From Ruminococcaceae bacterium UBA2656 (GTDB taxonomy: Bacteria > Bacillota > Clostridia > Oscillospirales > Acutalibacteraceae), in assembly GCA_002359465.1 (NCBI GenBank), contig DENA01000009.1, forward strand, positions 127,407 to 136,513: a DNA stretch of 9,107 nucleotides. The letters run 5' to 3'. Positions 1 to 6,689 of the stretch are shown piece after piece; within the stretch, counting starts at the first letter, position 1, and every line of letters begins with the position of its first letter. The position numbers and the translations under genes are program-made. Under the pieces are notes generated by a model. It saw only the letters and a list, made by a program, of their open reading frames with translations, ran no database searches and was not told where the DNA came from.

Positions 1-448
1 TCACTGTAATGTCCGCATTATGCTTGATATGGGCGGACATTACGTCCGTAAAATCAATATTGCAAACAACGTCGCTGTCGGAAAGAATAACAAATTCCTC
101 TCTGGAGTTGGACAGGAACATATTGAGGGAGGAAAGCGATTCAATCCTGCTGTTGGATATGTTGCACTCCCCGCTGAACGGGGGAAGCATAAACAGCCCT
201 TCCCTTTTGCGGGACAGATCCCATGCCTTTCCGGAACCGAGATGGTCCATCAGGGACTGGTAGTTGCTCTTTGTAATCACGCCGACCTTGTTGATTCCCG
301 AATTCACCATGTTGGAAAGCGGAAAATCAATCAGGCGGTACCTGCCGCCGAACGGAACCGAGCCCATGGTCCGCTTTTCAGTCAGCTCGCGCACTCTTTC
401 CTCATGCACATTAGAAAAAACCAGTCCGAGCACATTATTTCCACGCAT
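1..448 (-). CDS. glgD: GlgD, regulatory-type subunit of glucose-1-phosphate adenylyltransferase (partial, N-terminal 149 residues)
   Basis: The minus-strand frame starts at ATG 448-446 and stays open to the window edge, so only the first 149 residues are visible. It begins [18 protein letters not shown] and contains VPFGGRYRLIDFPLSNMVNS (residues 31-50), which aligns directly with GlgC. The nucleotide-binding GGxGxRL loop of GlgC is missing: LVFSNVHEERVRELT stands in its place. The catalytic LSGDH motif is changed to LSDSD (about residues 122-126). These losses are the mark of GlgD, which in Firmicutes pairs with GlgC and modulates ADP-glucose synthesis with little or no activity of its own (established for the glgBCDAP cluster of Geobacillus). 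The start overlaps the glgC stop as TAATG, and a GAGGAGG lies 10 nt upstream inside the glgC end, so translational coupling is likely. A glycogen synthase gene (glgA) may follow outside the window; that is inference. Confidence 0.93.
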   Translation of the reverse strand, partial: MRGNNVLGLVFSNVHEERVRELTEKRTMGSVPFGGRYRLIDFPLSNMVNSGINKVGVITKSNYQSLMDHLGSGKAWDLSRKREGLFMLPPFSGECNISNSRIESLSSLNMFLSNSREEFVILSDSDVVCNIDFTDVMSAHIKHNADITV

Positions 449-1671
449 TATTTTGCCGCCTCCTCTGCCAGTTTTTCAGCGTCAATCATCGCCTTCGGCG
501 GCACCGTGGTACCGGGGGCAATGACGCAGCCGTCGCCGACGACGGCGACGCCCCACTCGTCCTTGTTCTCAATGTCTTCCGGGCGGGCGCCCACAACGGC
601 ACCCTTTCCGATCACCGCATTTTCGGAAACGATCGCATACTGGACAATGGCGTTTTCTTCCACGCGGGAACCCGGCATAATGATCGAATCCTTTACCACC
701 GCGCCCGGAGCAATGTAAACGCCGGCAAACAGCACGGCAAAATCAATTTCGCCGTATACGTTGCAGCCCTCGGCAACAAGCGAATTCTGTACCTTTGCGC
801 CGCTCGATATGTAGTGGGGCGGCATAACGGGATTGCGCGAATAAATTTTCCAGCTCTCCTCGCTTAAGTCGAGCGGGATCTTCGGATTCAGCAGATCCAT
901 ATTGGATTCCCACAGGCTGTCAATCGTGCCGACATCCTTCCAGTAGCCTTCAAACCGGTACGCCAGCATCCGCTCGCCAGCGTTGAGCATGGCCGGCAGA
1001 ACATCCTTGCCGAAGTCGTTGGAGGATTTCGGATTCGCCTCGTCGGCCTCCAGATATTTGCGCAGCTTGCTCCACGTGAATACATAGATGCCCATGGAAG
1101 CCTGGTTGCTTTTCGGAACCTTCGGCTTTTCGTCGAACTGATAAATCGTTCCATCTTCGTTTGTGTTGAGGATGCCGAAGCGCGAGGCTTCCTCCAGCGG
1201 TACTTCAATCACAGCAATGGTGCAGTCCGCTTCTTTTTCTTTATGAAAAGCGATCATCTTGGAATAGTCCATTTTGTAAATATGGTCTCCGGAAAGCACG
1301 ACAACGTATTCGGGATTATACCGGTCAATATACTGGATGTTTTGATAAATCGCATTTGCCGTGCCCTTGTACCAGTCGGACTTTCTGCTGCGCTGGTAAG
1401 GAGGAAGGACGCGGACCCCGGCGTTCATGCTGTCCAGATCCCAGGGCTGGCCGCTTCCGATATATTCGTTCAGCACAAGCGGCTGGTACTGCGTCAGCAC
1501 ACCCACCGTTTCAATCCCGGAATTTACGCAGTTGGAAAGCGGAAAATCAATAATGCGGTACTTGCCGCCGTAAGGCACTGCCGGTTTTGCAAGGTTTTTT
1601 GTCAATACGCCAAGTCTGCTGCCCTGACCGCCGGCCAGCAGCATGGCGACTACCTCTTGTTTTGGCAACAT
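448..1671 (-). CDS. glgC: GlgC, glucose-1-phosphate adenylyltransferase (ADP-glucose pyrophosphorylase)
   Basis: This 407-residue enzyme makes ADP-glucose and pyrophosphate from glucose-1-phosphate and ATP, the committed step of bacterial glycogen synthesis, in the cytoplasm. The N-terminal nucleotidyltransferase domain (about residues 7-260) shows the [10 protein letters not shown] nucleotide loop (11-20), [19 protein letters not shown] (29-47), the metal/catalytic Asp in [13 protein letters not shown] (D129), the FDEKP substrate motif (179-183) and EGYWKDVGT (241-249), a sugar-binding signature. The C-terminal part (about 290-395) has the hexapeptide-type pattern (GAKV..S.V..GC.V) of the left-handed beta-helix involved in oligomer contacts and allostery. 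The length is normal for the family. The start ATG at 1671 has AGGAGG 8 nt upstream. It lies 21 nt downstream of glgB and overlaps glgD by 1 nt, so it is the middle gene of a glgBCD operon. All catalytic motifs are intact, unlike in GlgD. Confidence 0.97.
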   Translation of the reverse strand: MLPKQEVVAMLLAGGQGSRLGVLTKNLAKPAVPYGGKYRIIDFPLSNCVNSGIETVGVLTQYQPLVLNEYIGSGQPWDLDSMNAGVRVLPPYQRSRKSDWYKGTANAIYQNIQYIDRYNPEYVVVLSGDHIYKMDYSKMIAFHKEKEADCTIAVIEVPLEEASRFGILNTNEDGTIYQFDEKPKVPKSNQASMGIYVFTWSKLRKYLEADEANPKSSNDFGKDVLPAMLNAGERMLAYRFEGYWKDVGTIDSLWESNMDLLNPKIPLDLSEESWKIYSRNPVMPPHYISSGAKVQNSLVAEGCNVYGEIDFAVLFAGVYIAPGAVVKDSIIMPGSRVEENAIVQYAIVSENAVIGKGAVVGARPEDIENKDEWGVAVVGDGCVIAPGTTVPPKAMIDAEKLAEEAAK

Positions 1672-1692
1672 TTTATTTTCCTCCTCAGTGAA

Positions 1693-3669
1693 TTATTTTA
1701 CTTTTTTAGCTGCTTTCCGTGTAGTTTTTATTTTTCCCGCAAGCGCGGCGGGTTTTACGGTTTTCTTCGCCTTCCGGCGGCATTTCAGAAAGATGACCGA
1801 CAGCGGGGGCAGCGTCAGCTCAACGGACTGCTCAAACCCATGCATCGGCTTTGCGCTGGAACGGATATCATTACCGTTTGTAATTCCGCTTCCACCGAAT
1901 TCGGCCCGGTCGGACGAGAATATTTCCGCGTAGGTCCCTTCAAACGGCACGCCGATGGAATAAAAGTCGCGCTGCACAGGCAGGAAATTACAGACAATCA
2001 CAACCTCGTTCCCCGCTTTGTCAATGCGGCGGAAAGCGATGACGCTTTGGGTATAATCGTCGTTGGAAATCCATGAAAAGCCCTCCCATGAAAAATCGAT
2101 CTCCCACAAAGGCGCCGTGTCAAGATAAAAATGGTTCAGAGATTTAAAGAAGTCGTTCAGCACCCGATGCTCCGGTTTGTTCAGCAGCAGCCAGTCAAGT
2201 CCCTGTTCATAGTTCCACTCATTGCGCTGCCCGAACTCGGTGCCCATAAAAATTAATTTTTTGCCGGGATGTGCCATCATATAGCACATAAACGCCCGCA
2301 CACCCGCGAATTTCTGCGCCTCGTCGCCCGGCATTTTATCGATCAGCGACCGTTTGCCGTACACGACCTCGTCATGGGAAATGGGCAGAATAAAATTTTC
2401 GGAAAAGGCATAAAAGAATGAAAAGGTAATATTGTCATGATTGAATTTGCGGTAAATCGGATCAAGCGACATATAATGCAGCATATCGTTCATCCAGCCC
2501 ATGTTCCACTTGTAGTTGAAGCCCAGCCCACCGCAGTACGTCGGCTTGGAAACCATCGGCCAGGAGGTGGATTCCTCCGCAATCATCATTACGTCCGGGA
2601 ACAGTTCAAATACGGATTCGTTCAGCCTCTGCAGAAACGCGACCGCTTCCAGATTTTCATGGCCGCCGTTCTTATTGGGAATCCACTCCCCGTCCTTGCG
2701 GCTGTAATCAAGATACAGCATGGACGCGACCGCGTCAACGCGGATTCCGTCGACATGGTATTTTTCAAGCCAGAATACCGCGCTGGAAATCAGGAAGCTG
2801 ATTACCTCGTTGCGTCCGTAGTCAAACACAAGCGTTCCCCACTCCTTGTGTTCCCCTTTGCGCGGGTCGCCGTATTCGTAGCACGGCGTGCCGTCAAACC
2901 GGGCAAGCCCGGACTCGTCCTTGGGAAAATGGGCCGGCACCCAGTCCATGATTACGCCGATGCCCGCTTTGTGGCACTTTTCGACGAAGCTCATAAATTC
3001 CTTCGGTTCCCCGTAGCGCGAAGTCGGGGCGAAATATCCCGTCACCTGATACCCCCACGAGCCGTCGAACGGATGCTCCGTGACCGGCATCAGTTCAATG
3101 TGCGTATAACCCATATTTTTTACATAAGGAACCAGTTCGTCGGCAAGCTTGTCATAGGAAAAGACATTGCCGTCCAGATATCTCCGCCAGGAGCCCATGT
3201 GCAGTTCATAAATATTCACCGGCTGGCCGTAGTGCTTTTTGGCCGCCTTGTGTTTCATCCACGCGGTGTCACTCCAGTTGTAGCCCTCAATGTCATAGTA
3301 TTTGGATGCGTTGCCCGGGCGGGTTTCAAAATGATAGGCATAGGGGTCGCTTTTAAATGTCTGTTTTCCGTCGGCGCTTACCACACAGAATTTATACGCC
3401 TCATATTGCTGCATGACAAACGGAAGGAAGCACTCCCAGACGCCTTCGCTGATTTTTTCCATGGGATACATGCCCGGCTCCCAGGCGTTGAAATTCCCGA
3501 CAACGGAAACCTCCTCGGCATTTGGCGCCCACACGCGGCAGACCATACACTCCTTATCATTCATTACAGTCTTATGTGTTCCCATAAATTCATATGCTTT
3601 TATGTTAGTTCCCTGATGGAACAAATAAAGCGGCAGATTTCCGTCATTTGATGCAGTATCCTTTTGCAT
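1693..3669 (-). CDS. glgB: GlgB, 1,4-alpha-glucan branching enzyme (GH13) with a basic C-terminal tail
   Basis: This enzyme moves alpha-1,4-glucan segments to alpha-1,6 positions to branch glycogen. I chose ATG 3669, giving 658 residues: AAGGGAG (3685-3679) sits 9 nt upstream of it, whereas the in-frame TTG at 3678 would abut that site. Numbering from this ATG, a CBM48-type module (about 40-112; [19 protein letters not shown]) precedes the GH13 barrel (about 150-520). Barrel motifs are [32 protein letters not shown] (nucleophile D312), MIAEEST (acid/base E365) and [10 protein letters not shown] (stabilising D433). A beta domain ends at about 629 (SVIFLK). The protein lacks the long extra N-terminal module of enterobacterial GlgB, as in Bacillus forms. 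Oddity: the last 28 residues (631-658) hold 13 Lys/Arg, 6 Ala and no acidic residue, resembling a histone H1-type tail; no role is known. It is first gene of the glg operon, behind the promoter at 3719-3746. Confidence 0.96.
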   Translation of the reverse strand: MQKDTASNDGNLPLYLFHQGTNIKAYEFMGTHKTVMNDKECMVCRVWAPNAEEVSVVGNFNAWEPGMYPMEKISEGVWECFLPFVMQQYEAYKFCVVSADGKQTFKSDPYAYHFETRPGNASKYYDIEGYNWSDTAWMKHKAAKKHYGQPVNIYELHMGSWRRYLDGNVFSYDKLADELVPYVKNMGYTHIELMPVTEHPFDGSWGYQVTGYFAPTSRYGEPKEFMSFVEKCHKAGIGVIMDWVPAHFPKDESGLARFDGTPCYEYGDPRKGEHKEWGTLVFDYGRNEVISFLISSAVFWLEKYHVDGIRVDAVASMLYLDYSRKDGEWIPNKNGGHENLEAVAFLQRLNESVFELFPDVMMIAEESTSWPMVSKPTYCGGLGFNYKWNMGWMNDMLHYMSLDPIYRKFNHDNITFSFFYAFSENFILPISHDEVVYGKRSLIDKMPGDEAQKFAGVRAFMCYMMAHPGKKLIFMGTEFGQRNEWNYEQGLDWLLLNKPEHRVLNDFFKSLNHFYLDTAPLWEIDFSWEGFSWISNDDYTQSVIAFRRIDKAGNEVVIVCNFLPVQRDFYSIGVPFEGTYAEIFSSDRAEFGGSGITNGNDIRSSAKPMHGFEQSVELTLPPLSVIFLKCRRKAKKTVKPAALAGKIKTTRKAAKKVK

Positions 3670-3678
3670 TTTAAACAA

Positions 3679-3685
3679 CTCCCTT
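3679..3685 (-). promoter_or_regulatory. glgB ribosome binding site (decides the start codon)
   Basis: AAGGGAG on the minus strand lies 9 nt before ATG 3669 and directly against an in-frame TTG at 3678-3676. Normal Shine-Dalgarno spacing supports ATG 3669 as the start, three codons inside the longest open frame. Confidence 0.7.
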
Positions 3686-3718
3686 CTGGTTTTAATCGTC
3701 CCTTATGTGCTTGAAATT

Positions 3719-3746
3719 ATCATATCACAAATTCCTAAAATATCAA
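3719..3746 (-). promoter_or_regulatory. Predicted sigma-A promoter of the glgBCD operon
   Basis: On the minus strand, TTGATA (3746-3741) is followed by a 16-nt spacer and TATGAT (3724-3719). The -10 box is preceded by TG one base upstream (TGATATGAT), an extended -10 arrangement. Transcription would start near 3712, giving a leader of about 43 nt that contains the glgB ribosome binding site. I see no hairpin in that short leader. This is a match to consensus only. Confidence 0.6.
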
Positions 3747-3823
3747 TACTTTAGTAAATTATTTGTAATATATGTTGGCAGTATCTGATAATTTTAGTTA
3801 TTTTGTTATAAAAAAAGCCTTTT

Positions 3824-4009
3824 TTACGCAGTAACAACTTTTTTCAGTGTATTTTCAAGGATCGCCTTTTTCAGGAGATGTCTTCCAGTAAATAATGGGT
3901 CTGCGGAAAGATAACCCACTGAATGGGAGTGGTCAAAATAAACAAGTATTGATGGATACAAAATAAATTTTATGTATTTATTATAAATTTCATGTTGACA
4001 AATCGATTG
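3824..4009 (-). other. AT-rich divergent spacer with a doubtful minus-strand reading-frame remnant
   Basis: The region between the glgB promoter and the PTS-operon promoter has no convincing gene. One minus-strand frame is open for 61 codons, between a TAA at 4012-4010 and a TAA at 3826-3824. Its second half reads like protein (FDHSHSVGYLSADPLFTGR, then a Lys/Leu-rich end) and is less AT-rich than the surroundings. There is no ATG in frame and no ribosome binding site, so at most it is the 3' end of a decayed gene; I do not recognise the family. Its upstream half underlies the opposite-strand promoter at 3995-4022. It may equally be chance. Confidence 0.18.
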
Positions 4010-4022
4010 TTATCTGTATAAT
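3995..4022 (+). promoter_or_regulatory. Consensus sigma-A promoter of the antiterminator/PTS operon
   Basis: TTGACA (3995-4000) and TATAAT (4017-4022) are both perfect consensus hexamers with a 16-nt spacer. Transcription would start near 4029, placing the RAT element only about 15-20 nt from the RNA 5' end. The spacer holds the 8-bp palindrome AATCGATT (4001-4008), which could be an operator but is too short to claim. A strong constitutive promoter followed by a conditional terminator fits control by antitermination. Confidence 0.85.
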
Positions 4023-4044
4023 AATAACTGTTAAAAGAATATTT

Positions 4045-4079
4045 AAAGTGTGTAACTGATTCGATCAGGCATAAACTTT
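4045..4079 (+). promoter_or_regulatory. RAT (ribonucleic antiterminator) element, GlcT/ptsG type
   Basis: The leader contains GTAACTGATTCGATCAGGCAT (4052-4072, with one further base each side of the core), which closely resembles the RAT bound by GlcT ahead of B. subtilis ptsG as I remember it. It can fold as an RAT hairpin: outer stem AAAGT (4045-4049) with ACTTT (4075-4079), a short middle stem G4052-C4070 and U4053-G4069, asymmetric internal loops, and the top stem CTGAT/ATCAG (4056-4060 with 4064-4068) closed by a UCG loop. Its 3' part shares bases 4067-4076 with the left arm of the following terminator, so the two folds exclude each other. Binding of the CAT domain of the antiterminator encoded just downstream should stabilise the RAT and allow readthrough. 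Confidence 0.88.
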
Positions 4080-4120
4080 CATGGAACTTGATTTTCATGG
4101 CGGTTTATGCCTTTTGTTTT
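4067..4120 (+). terminator. Conditional intrinsic terminator in the PTS-operon leader
   Basis: AGGCATAAAC (4067-4076) and GTTTATGCCT (4103-4112) are perfect complements (10 bp) around a 26-nt loop, followed by a T-rich tract TTTGTTTTT (4113-4121 region). The left arm overlaps the RAT element, the standard arrangement of BglG/SacY/LicT/GlcT-controlled operons. Without active antiterminator, transcription should stop here, about 150 nt before the first gene. Confidence 0.87.
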
Positions 4121-4180
4121 TGTCTGGAGAATTCTGACGAAATATGACGCAATGATGTTTTACTTCATACCTGACTGCAG

Positions 4181-4219
4181 CCCTTAAGGTGGACGGATGC
4201 GCGCAGTCCGCCTTAAGGG
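4181..4219 (+). repeat. 14-bp leader hairpin without a T tract
   Basis: CCCTTAAGGTGGAC (4181-4194) pairs with GTCCGCCTTAAGGG (4206-4219): 14 pairs, one of them G-U, around an 11-nt loop. No U run follows, so it is not an intrinsic terminator. It lies about 35 nt before the ribosome binding site of the antiterminator gene, in RNA made only after readthrough of the terminator. It could stabilise the mRNA or tune translation; the role is unknown. Confidence 0.75.
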
Positions 4220-4254
4220 GTAAGCAAACCGCCATTTCAATCAAAATTCAAATT

Positions 4255-4260
4255 GAGGGG
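4255..4260 (+). promoter_or_regulatory. Ribosome binding site of the antiterminator gene (decides the start codon)
   Basis: GAGGGG at 4255-4260 is 6 nt before ATG 4267 and directly abuts the in-frame ATG 4261. Spacing, plus the family's usual N-terminus (M.Y.V.KVLN), supports ATG 4267. A still longer frame from ATG 4189 would begin inside the 14-bp leader hairpin and is unlikely. Confidence 0.75.
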
Positions 4261-4266
4261 ATGCAA

Positions 4267-5094
4267 ATGAATTACAGGGTAGCCAAAGTATTGAACAGCA
4301 ATGCGATTCTGGCCCACGACGAGGGAAAAAACCAGGTGGTTCTCATGAGCAAAGGCATCGGCTTCGGCAAGCGGGTGGGCGAAGAAATTAAAGACAATGC
4401 GGAAAATCAAAAAATATTTTATATCCGCGACGACAGCGTCAATTCCGCCAAACTGAAGCAGATGGATTCTGAAATGAAAAAAGTGGAGGAGGTCACAGGC
4501 GAGATCGTCGAAGTGGCGCGGGAACGGCTTCATATTGACAACAGCAAGCTTTACGGCGCTTTGCTGGACCATATTACCTTTGCGGTGGAGTGCTTACATA
4601 TGGGCCTGCCGATTGACAACCCGTTCTGCGGCGAAATTGCAATCCTGTACAGTAAGGAATATGAAACCGCTCAGATTGCTGCGGAAATCATCAAGGAGCG
4701 CATCGGCGTGGAAATCGGGGATGGGGAAACGGGCTTTATCGCCCTACACCTCTACTCCGCCCGCAAGAACCGGCATATCCGCTCCGCCATGAAGAGCACG
4801 CGGGTTTACAGCGAAATTTTAAATATGGTCGGGAAAGCAATCGGAAAAAAACTGGACAATACGCACGCGCCTGCAAAAAGCTTTCTGCTTTCCCTTCACT
4901 GCCTCGTTACACTGACCGTCAACCGCAATCCGATTGTCATGAAGCTGAACCAGCAGATTAAGCTGAGTCTGACGGACTCCTACAGAATGGCGATGCAGGT
5001 TGCGAATCTGATTGATCAGGAGATGGACGTCCGGCTCAGCGAGGATGCGGTCGCCTTCATTGCGGTGGACATTGAAAAACTAAAACAATTGTAG
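4267..5094 (+). CDS. BglG/GlcT-family PRD-containing transcription antiterminator
   Basis: This 275-residue RNA-binding protein should bind the RAT in its own leader and prevent termination when its sugar is available. Residues 1-56 form the CAT RNA-binding domain (MNYRVAKVLNSNAILA, then GIGFGKRVGEEI at 31-42). PRD1 (about 65-170) has the His of LLDHITFAVE (H102) and the His of GFIALHLYSAR (H161), usual PTS phosphorylation sites. PRD2 (about 175-275) has H211 in LLSLHCLVTLTVNR, but the second site, normally His in a YLTLH-like motif, is Asp (AFIAVDIEKL, D268). In the family, phosphorylation by the cognate EIIB on PRD1 inactivates, and HPr can act on PRD2. The RAT sequence suggests a GlcT relationship, while the adjacent transporter looks NagE-like, so the inducing sugar is unsettled. 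It is first gene of the operon, 48 nt upstream of EIICB, and so autoregulated through the leader. Confidence 0.92.
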   Translation: MNYRVAKVLNSNAILAHDEGKNQVVLMSKGIGFGKRVGEEIKDNAENQKIFYIRDDSVNSAKLKQMDSEMKKVEEVTGEIVEVARERLHIDNSKLYGALLDHITFAVECLHMGLPIDNPFCGEIAILYSKEYETAQIAAEIIKERIGVEIGDGETGFIALHLYSARKNRHIRSAMKSTRVYSEILNMVGKAIGKKLDNTHAPAKSFLLSLHCLVTLTVNRNPIVMKLNQQIKLSLTDSYRMAMQVANLIDQEMDVRLSEDAVAFIAVDIEKLKQL

Positions 5095-5099
5095 CCTTT

Positions 5100-5113
5100 T
5101 CGAGGGAACTCGA
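5100..5113 (+). repeat. Small GNRA-type hairpin between antiterminator and EIICB genes
   Basis: TCGAG-GGAA-CTCGA forms a 5-bp stem with a GGAA (GNRA) tetraloop, 15 nt before the AGGAGG (5129-5134) of the EIICB gene. The next bases are ATTTATAATATTTTTT, not an uninterrupted T run, so a terminator is unlikely. It may be a processing or stability element, or chance. Confidence 0.35.
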
Positions 5114-5142
5114 TTTATAATATTTTTTAGGAGGAAAAAACA

Positions 5143-6612
5143 ATGCAAAAAGTTTTAGCGGCACTCCAAAAACTTGGCAAGGCATTAATGCTGCCCATTG
5201 CATCACTGCCAATCGCAGGTCTTCTTCTCAGGCTGGGCCAGAGCGACATGCTCAATATTCCCCTTCTGGCGGATTCCGGAAACGCCCTGTTCAGTAATTT
5301 GCCATTATTATTCGCAATCGGTATCGCCGTGGGTCTCGCAAAGGACAACAACGGCGCCGCGGGACTGGCCGGAGCGGTGGCTTATTTCGTACTCAATGCG
5401 GCCGGTCAGGCCGTAAACCACGCGCTGCAGATCGGCAGCCTCTTTATGCCGGCGGCAGGTCTGCCGAAAGACATTATAGAAATTAACATGGCACATTTCG
5501 GCGGTATTATTGCCGGTGTCATCGCGGGCCTTTGCTACAACAGGTTCCACAGCACAAAGCTGCCGGACTGGCTGGCGTTCTTTGGCGGCAGACGCTTCGT
5601 CCCGATTGCAACGGGCGGTTTTTCCCTTGTAATCGGCGGACTTCTGGGAACCGTATGGCCGACCTTCCAAAAAGGGCTGGACGCGGCTGCGAACTGGATG
5701 ACCGGCAGCGGCGGTCTCGGCGAATTTATCTACGGTACGCTGAACAGACTGCTCCTGCCGTTCGGCCTACATCATGTTGTGAACACGGCGGTATGGTTTA
5801 ACTTCGGTACCTATACGGGTGCGGACGGCAAAACCGTTTCCGGCGACCTGTGGAGATTCTTTGCTGGCGACCCCAAAGGCGGCGTGTTTACAGCCGGCTT
5901 CTTCCCGATTATGATGTTCGCGCTTCCCGCCGCCGCACTGGCCATGTATGTCTGCGCGAAAAAAGAGAATAAGGCCGTGGTCGGCGGCGCGCTTTTCTCA
6001 GTTGCATTGACCGCCTTCCTGACCGGCGTAACGGAGCCGATTGAATTCATGTTCATGTTCCTTGCACCTGTCCTCTTTGTACTCCACGCCGGTCTGACAG
6101 GGCTTTCTCTTGTAGTTTGCAATATGCTCGGTATTCGGGACAGCTTCACCTTCTCAGCAGGTTTGTTTGATTATCTCATCAACTGGACCAAAGCGGCGAA
6201 CGGCTGGATGATTATCCCGGTCGGCCTTGTATTTGCAGTCCTTTACTTCTTCCTGTTCGTATTCTTCATTAAAAAATTCAACCTGAAAACCCCGGGACGC
6301 GAGGACGATGAGGAAACCAGCAGCTTTGCGGCGCTGGTAGAAGATCAGGGCTTTGACAAAATTGCGAAGCAATACATAGCGGCGCTCGGCGGTGCAGAGA
6401 ATATTAAGGAGATCGATTCCTGCATTACCCGCATCCGTCTGACCCTTGTCAGCAACAAGGAACTGAACGAAAAGGATTTCAAGGCGCTTGGCGCTTCGGG
6501 TGTCATGAAAGCGGGTACTCAGGTCACCCAGATCATTGTCGGCACAAAGGCAGAGCTTTTGGTTGACGCAATGAAAAAACACCTTCCCGGCCATGACCAT
6601 GCTACGGCATAA
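5143..6612 (+). CDS. nagE: PTS EIICB component, glucose/N-acetylglucosamine family (NagE-like)
   Basis: This 489-residue membrane permease imports and phosphorylates its sugar, taking phosphate from EIIA. The EIIC part (about 1-380) is strongly hydrophobic with many membrane segments; it starts QKLGKALMLPIASLPIAGLL and has KLPDWLAFFGGRRFVPIATG (139-158), LLLPFGLHHVVNT (203-215) and the GVTEPIEFMFMF motif (295-306, E298 in the substrate region). A charged linker (LKTPGREDDEETSS, 381-394) leads to EIIB (about 404-482) with the phosphorylated Cys in DSCITRIRLTL (C427). Wording such as AGFFPIMMFALPAAALAMY resembles E. coli NagE more than PtsG, so N-acetylglucosamine is my first guess and glucose or glucosamine the alternatives. 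Unlike E. coli NagE there is no fused EIIA; that domain is the next gene. AGGAGG lies 8 nt before the ATG. The end (PGHDHATA) is normal for an unfused form. Confidence 0.93.
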   Translation: MQKVLAALQKLGKALMLPIASLPIAGLLLRLGQSDMLNIPLLADSGNALFSNLPLLFAIGIAVGLAKDNNGAAGLAGAVAYFVLNAAGQAVNHALQIGSLFMPAAGLPKDIIEINMAHFGGIIAGVIAGLCYNRFHSTKLPDWLAFFGGRRFVPIATGGFSLVIGGLLGTVWPTFQKGLDAAANWMTGSGGLGEFIYGTLNRLLLPFGLHHVVNTAVWFNFGTYTGADGKTVSGDLWRFFAGDPKGGVFTAGFFPIMMFALPAAALAMYVCAKKENKAVVGGALFSVALTAFLTGVTEPIEFMFMFLAPVLFVLHAGLTGLSLVVCNMLGIRDSFTFSAGLFDYLINWTKAANGWMIIPVGLVFAVLYFFLFVFFIKKFNLKTPGREDDEETSSFAALVEDQGFDKIAKQYIAALGGAENIKEIDSCITRIRLTLVSNKELNEKDFKALGASGVMKAGTQVTQIIVGTKAELLVDAMKKHLPGHDHATA

Positions 6613-6625
6613 CAATTCTTCCCTG

Positions 6626-6658
6626 TTTTCCTCCCCTGTGCAAATCAGGGGAGGAAAA
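6626..6658 (+). repeat. 13-bp perfect intercistronic hairpin between EIICB and EIIA genes
   Basis: TTTTCCTCCCCTG (6626-6638) and CAGGGGAGGAAAA (6646-6658) are perfect complements around a 7-nt loop TGCAAAT. The following TAAATATAG is not a T tract, so this is not a standard plus-strand terminator. The right arm carries a Shine-Dalgarno-like GGGGAGG with no start codon in range. The hairpin lies 31 nt before the EIIA ATG and could protect the 3' end of the EIICB message or alter the EIICB:EIIA ratio. Confidence 0.8.
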
Positions 6659-6689
6659 TAAATATAGAAATCAACATCGGAGGTCTATC

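Noticed and set aside
20..718. A 232-residue plus-strand open frame opposite glgD/glgC
   Set aside because: It is antisense to the GlgD and GlgC coding motifs, with low-complexity Ser/Thr/Ala-rich sequence and no ribosome binding site of note.
1243..2076. A 277-residue plus-strand open frame opposite the glgC/glgB junction
   Set aside because: It spans the antisense of two well-supported genes and their spacer and resembles no protein; it is a shadow frame.
2437..3651. A 404-residue plus-strand open frame opposite glgB
   Set aside because: It lies wholly antisense to a branching enzyme with all catalytic motifs intact, has no domain-like motif, and is explained by codon bias of the real gene.
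3811..3828. A6-7/T6-7 run (AAAAAAGCCTTTTTT) as an intrinsic terminator
   Set aside because: The stem would be almost only A-T pairs with practically no loop, so it would not form a stable hairpin.
3895..3966. A 23-codon plus-strand frame (MGLRKDNPLNG...) in the divergent spacer
   Set aside because: The AGGAGA upstream is about 16 nt away, too far for a good start, and the peptide resembles nothing I know; length alone is not evidence.
4001..4008. AATCGATT palindrome in the promoter spacer as a repressor or CcpA operator
   Set aside because: Only 8 bp are symmetric, the flanks do not extend the symmetry, and it does not match the cre consensus well.
4189..4266. Extended N-terminus of the antiterminator from ATG 4189 or ATG 4261
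   Set aside because: ATG 4189 sits within the leader hairpin without a ribosome binding site, and ATG 4261 abuts the GAGGGG. ATG 4267 has correct spacing and gives the family's usual N-terminus.
6154..6615. A 153-residue minus-strand open frame opposite the EIIB domain
   Set aside because: It is antisense to conserved EIICB sequence including C427, so it is a shadow frame.
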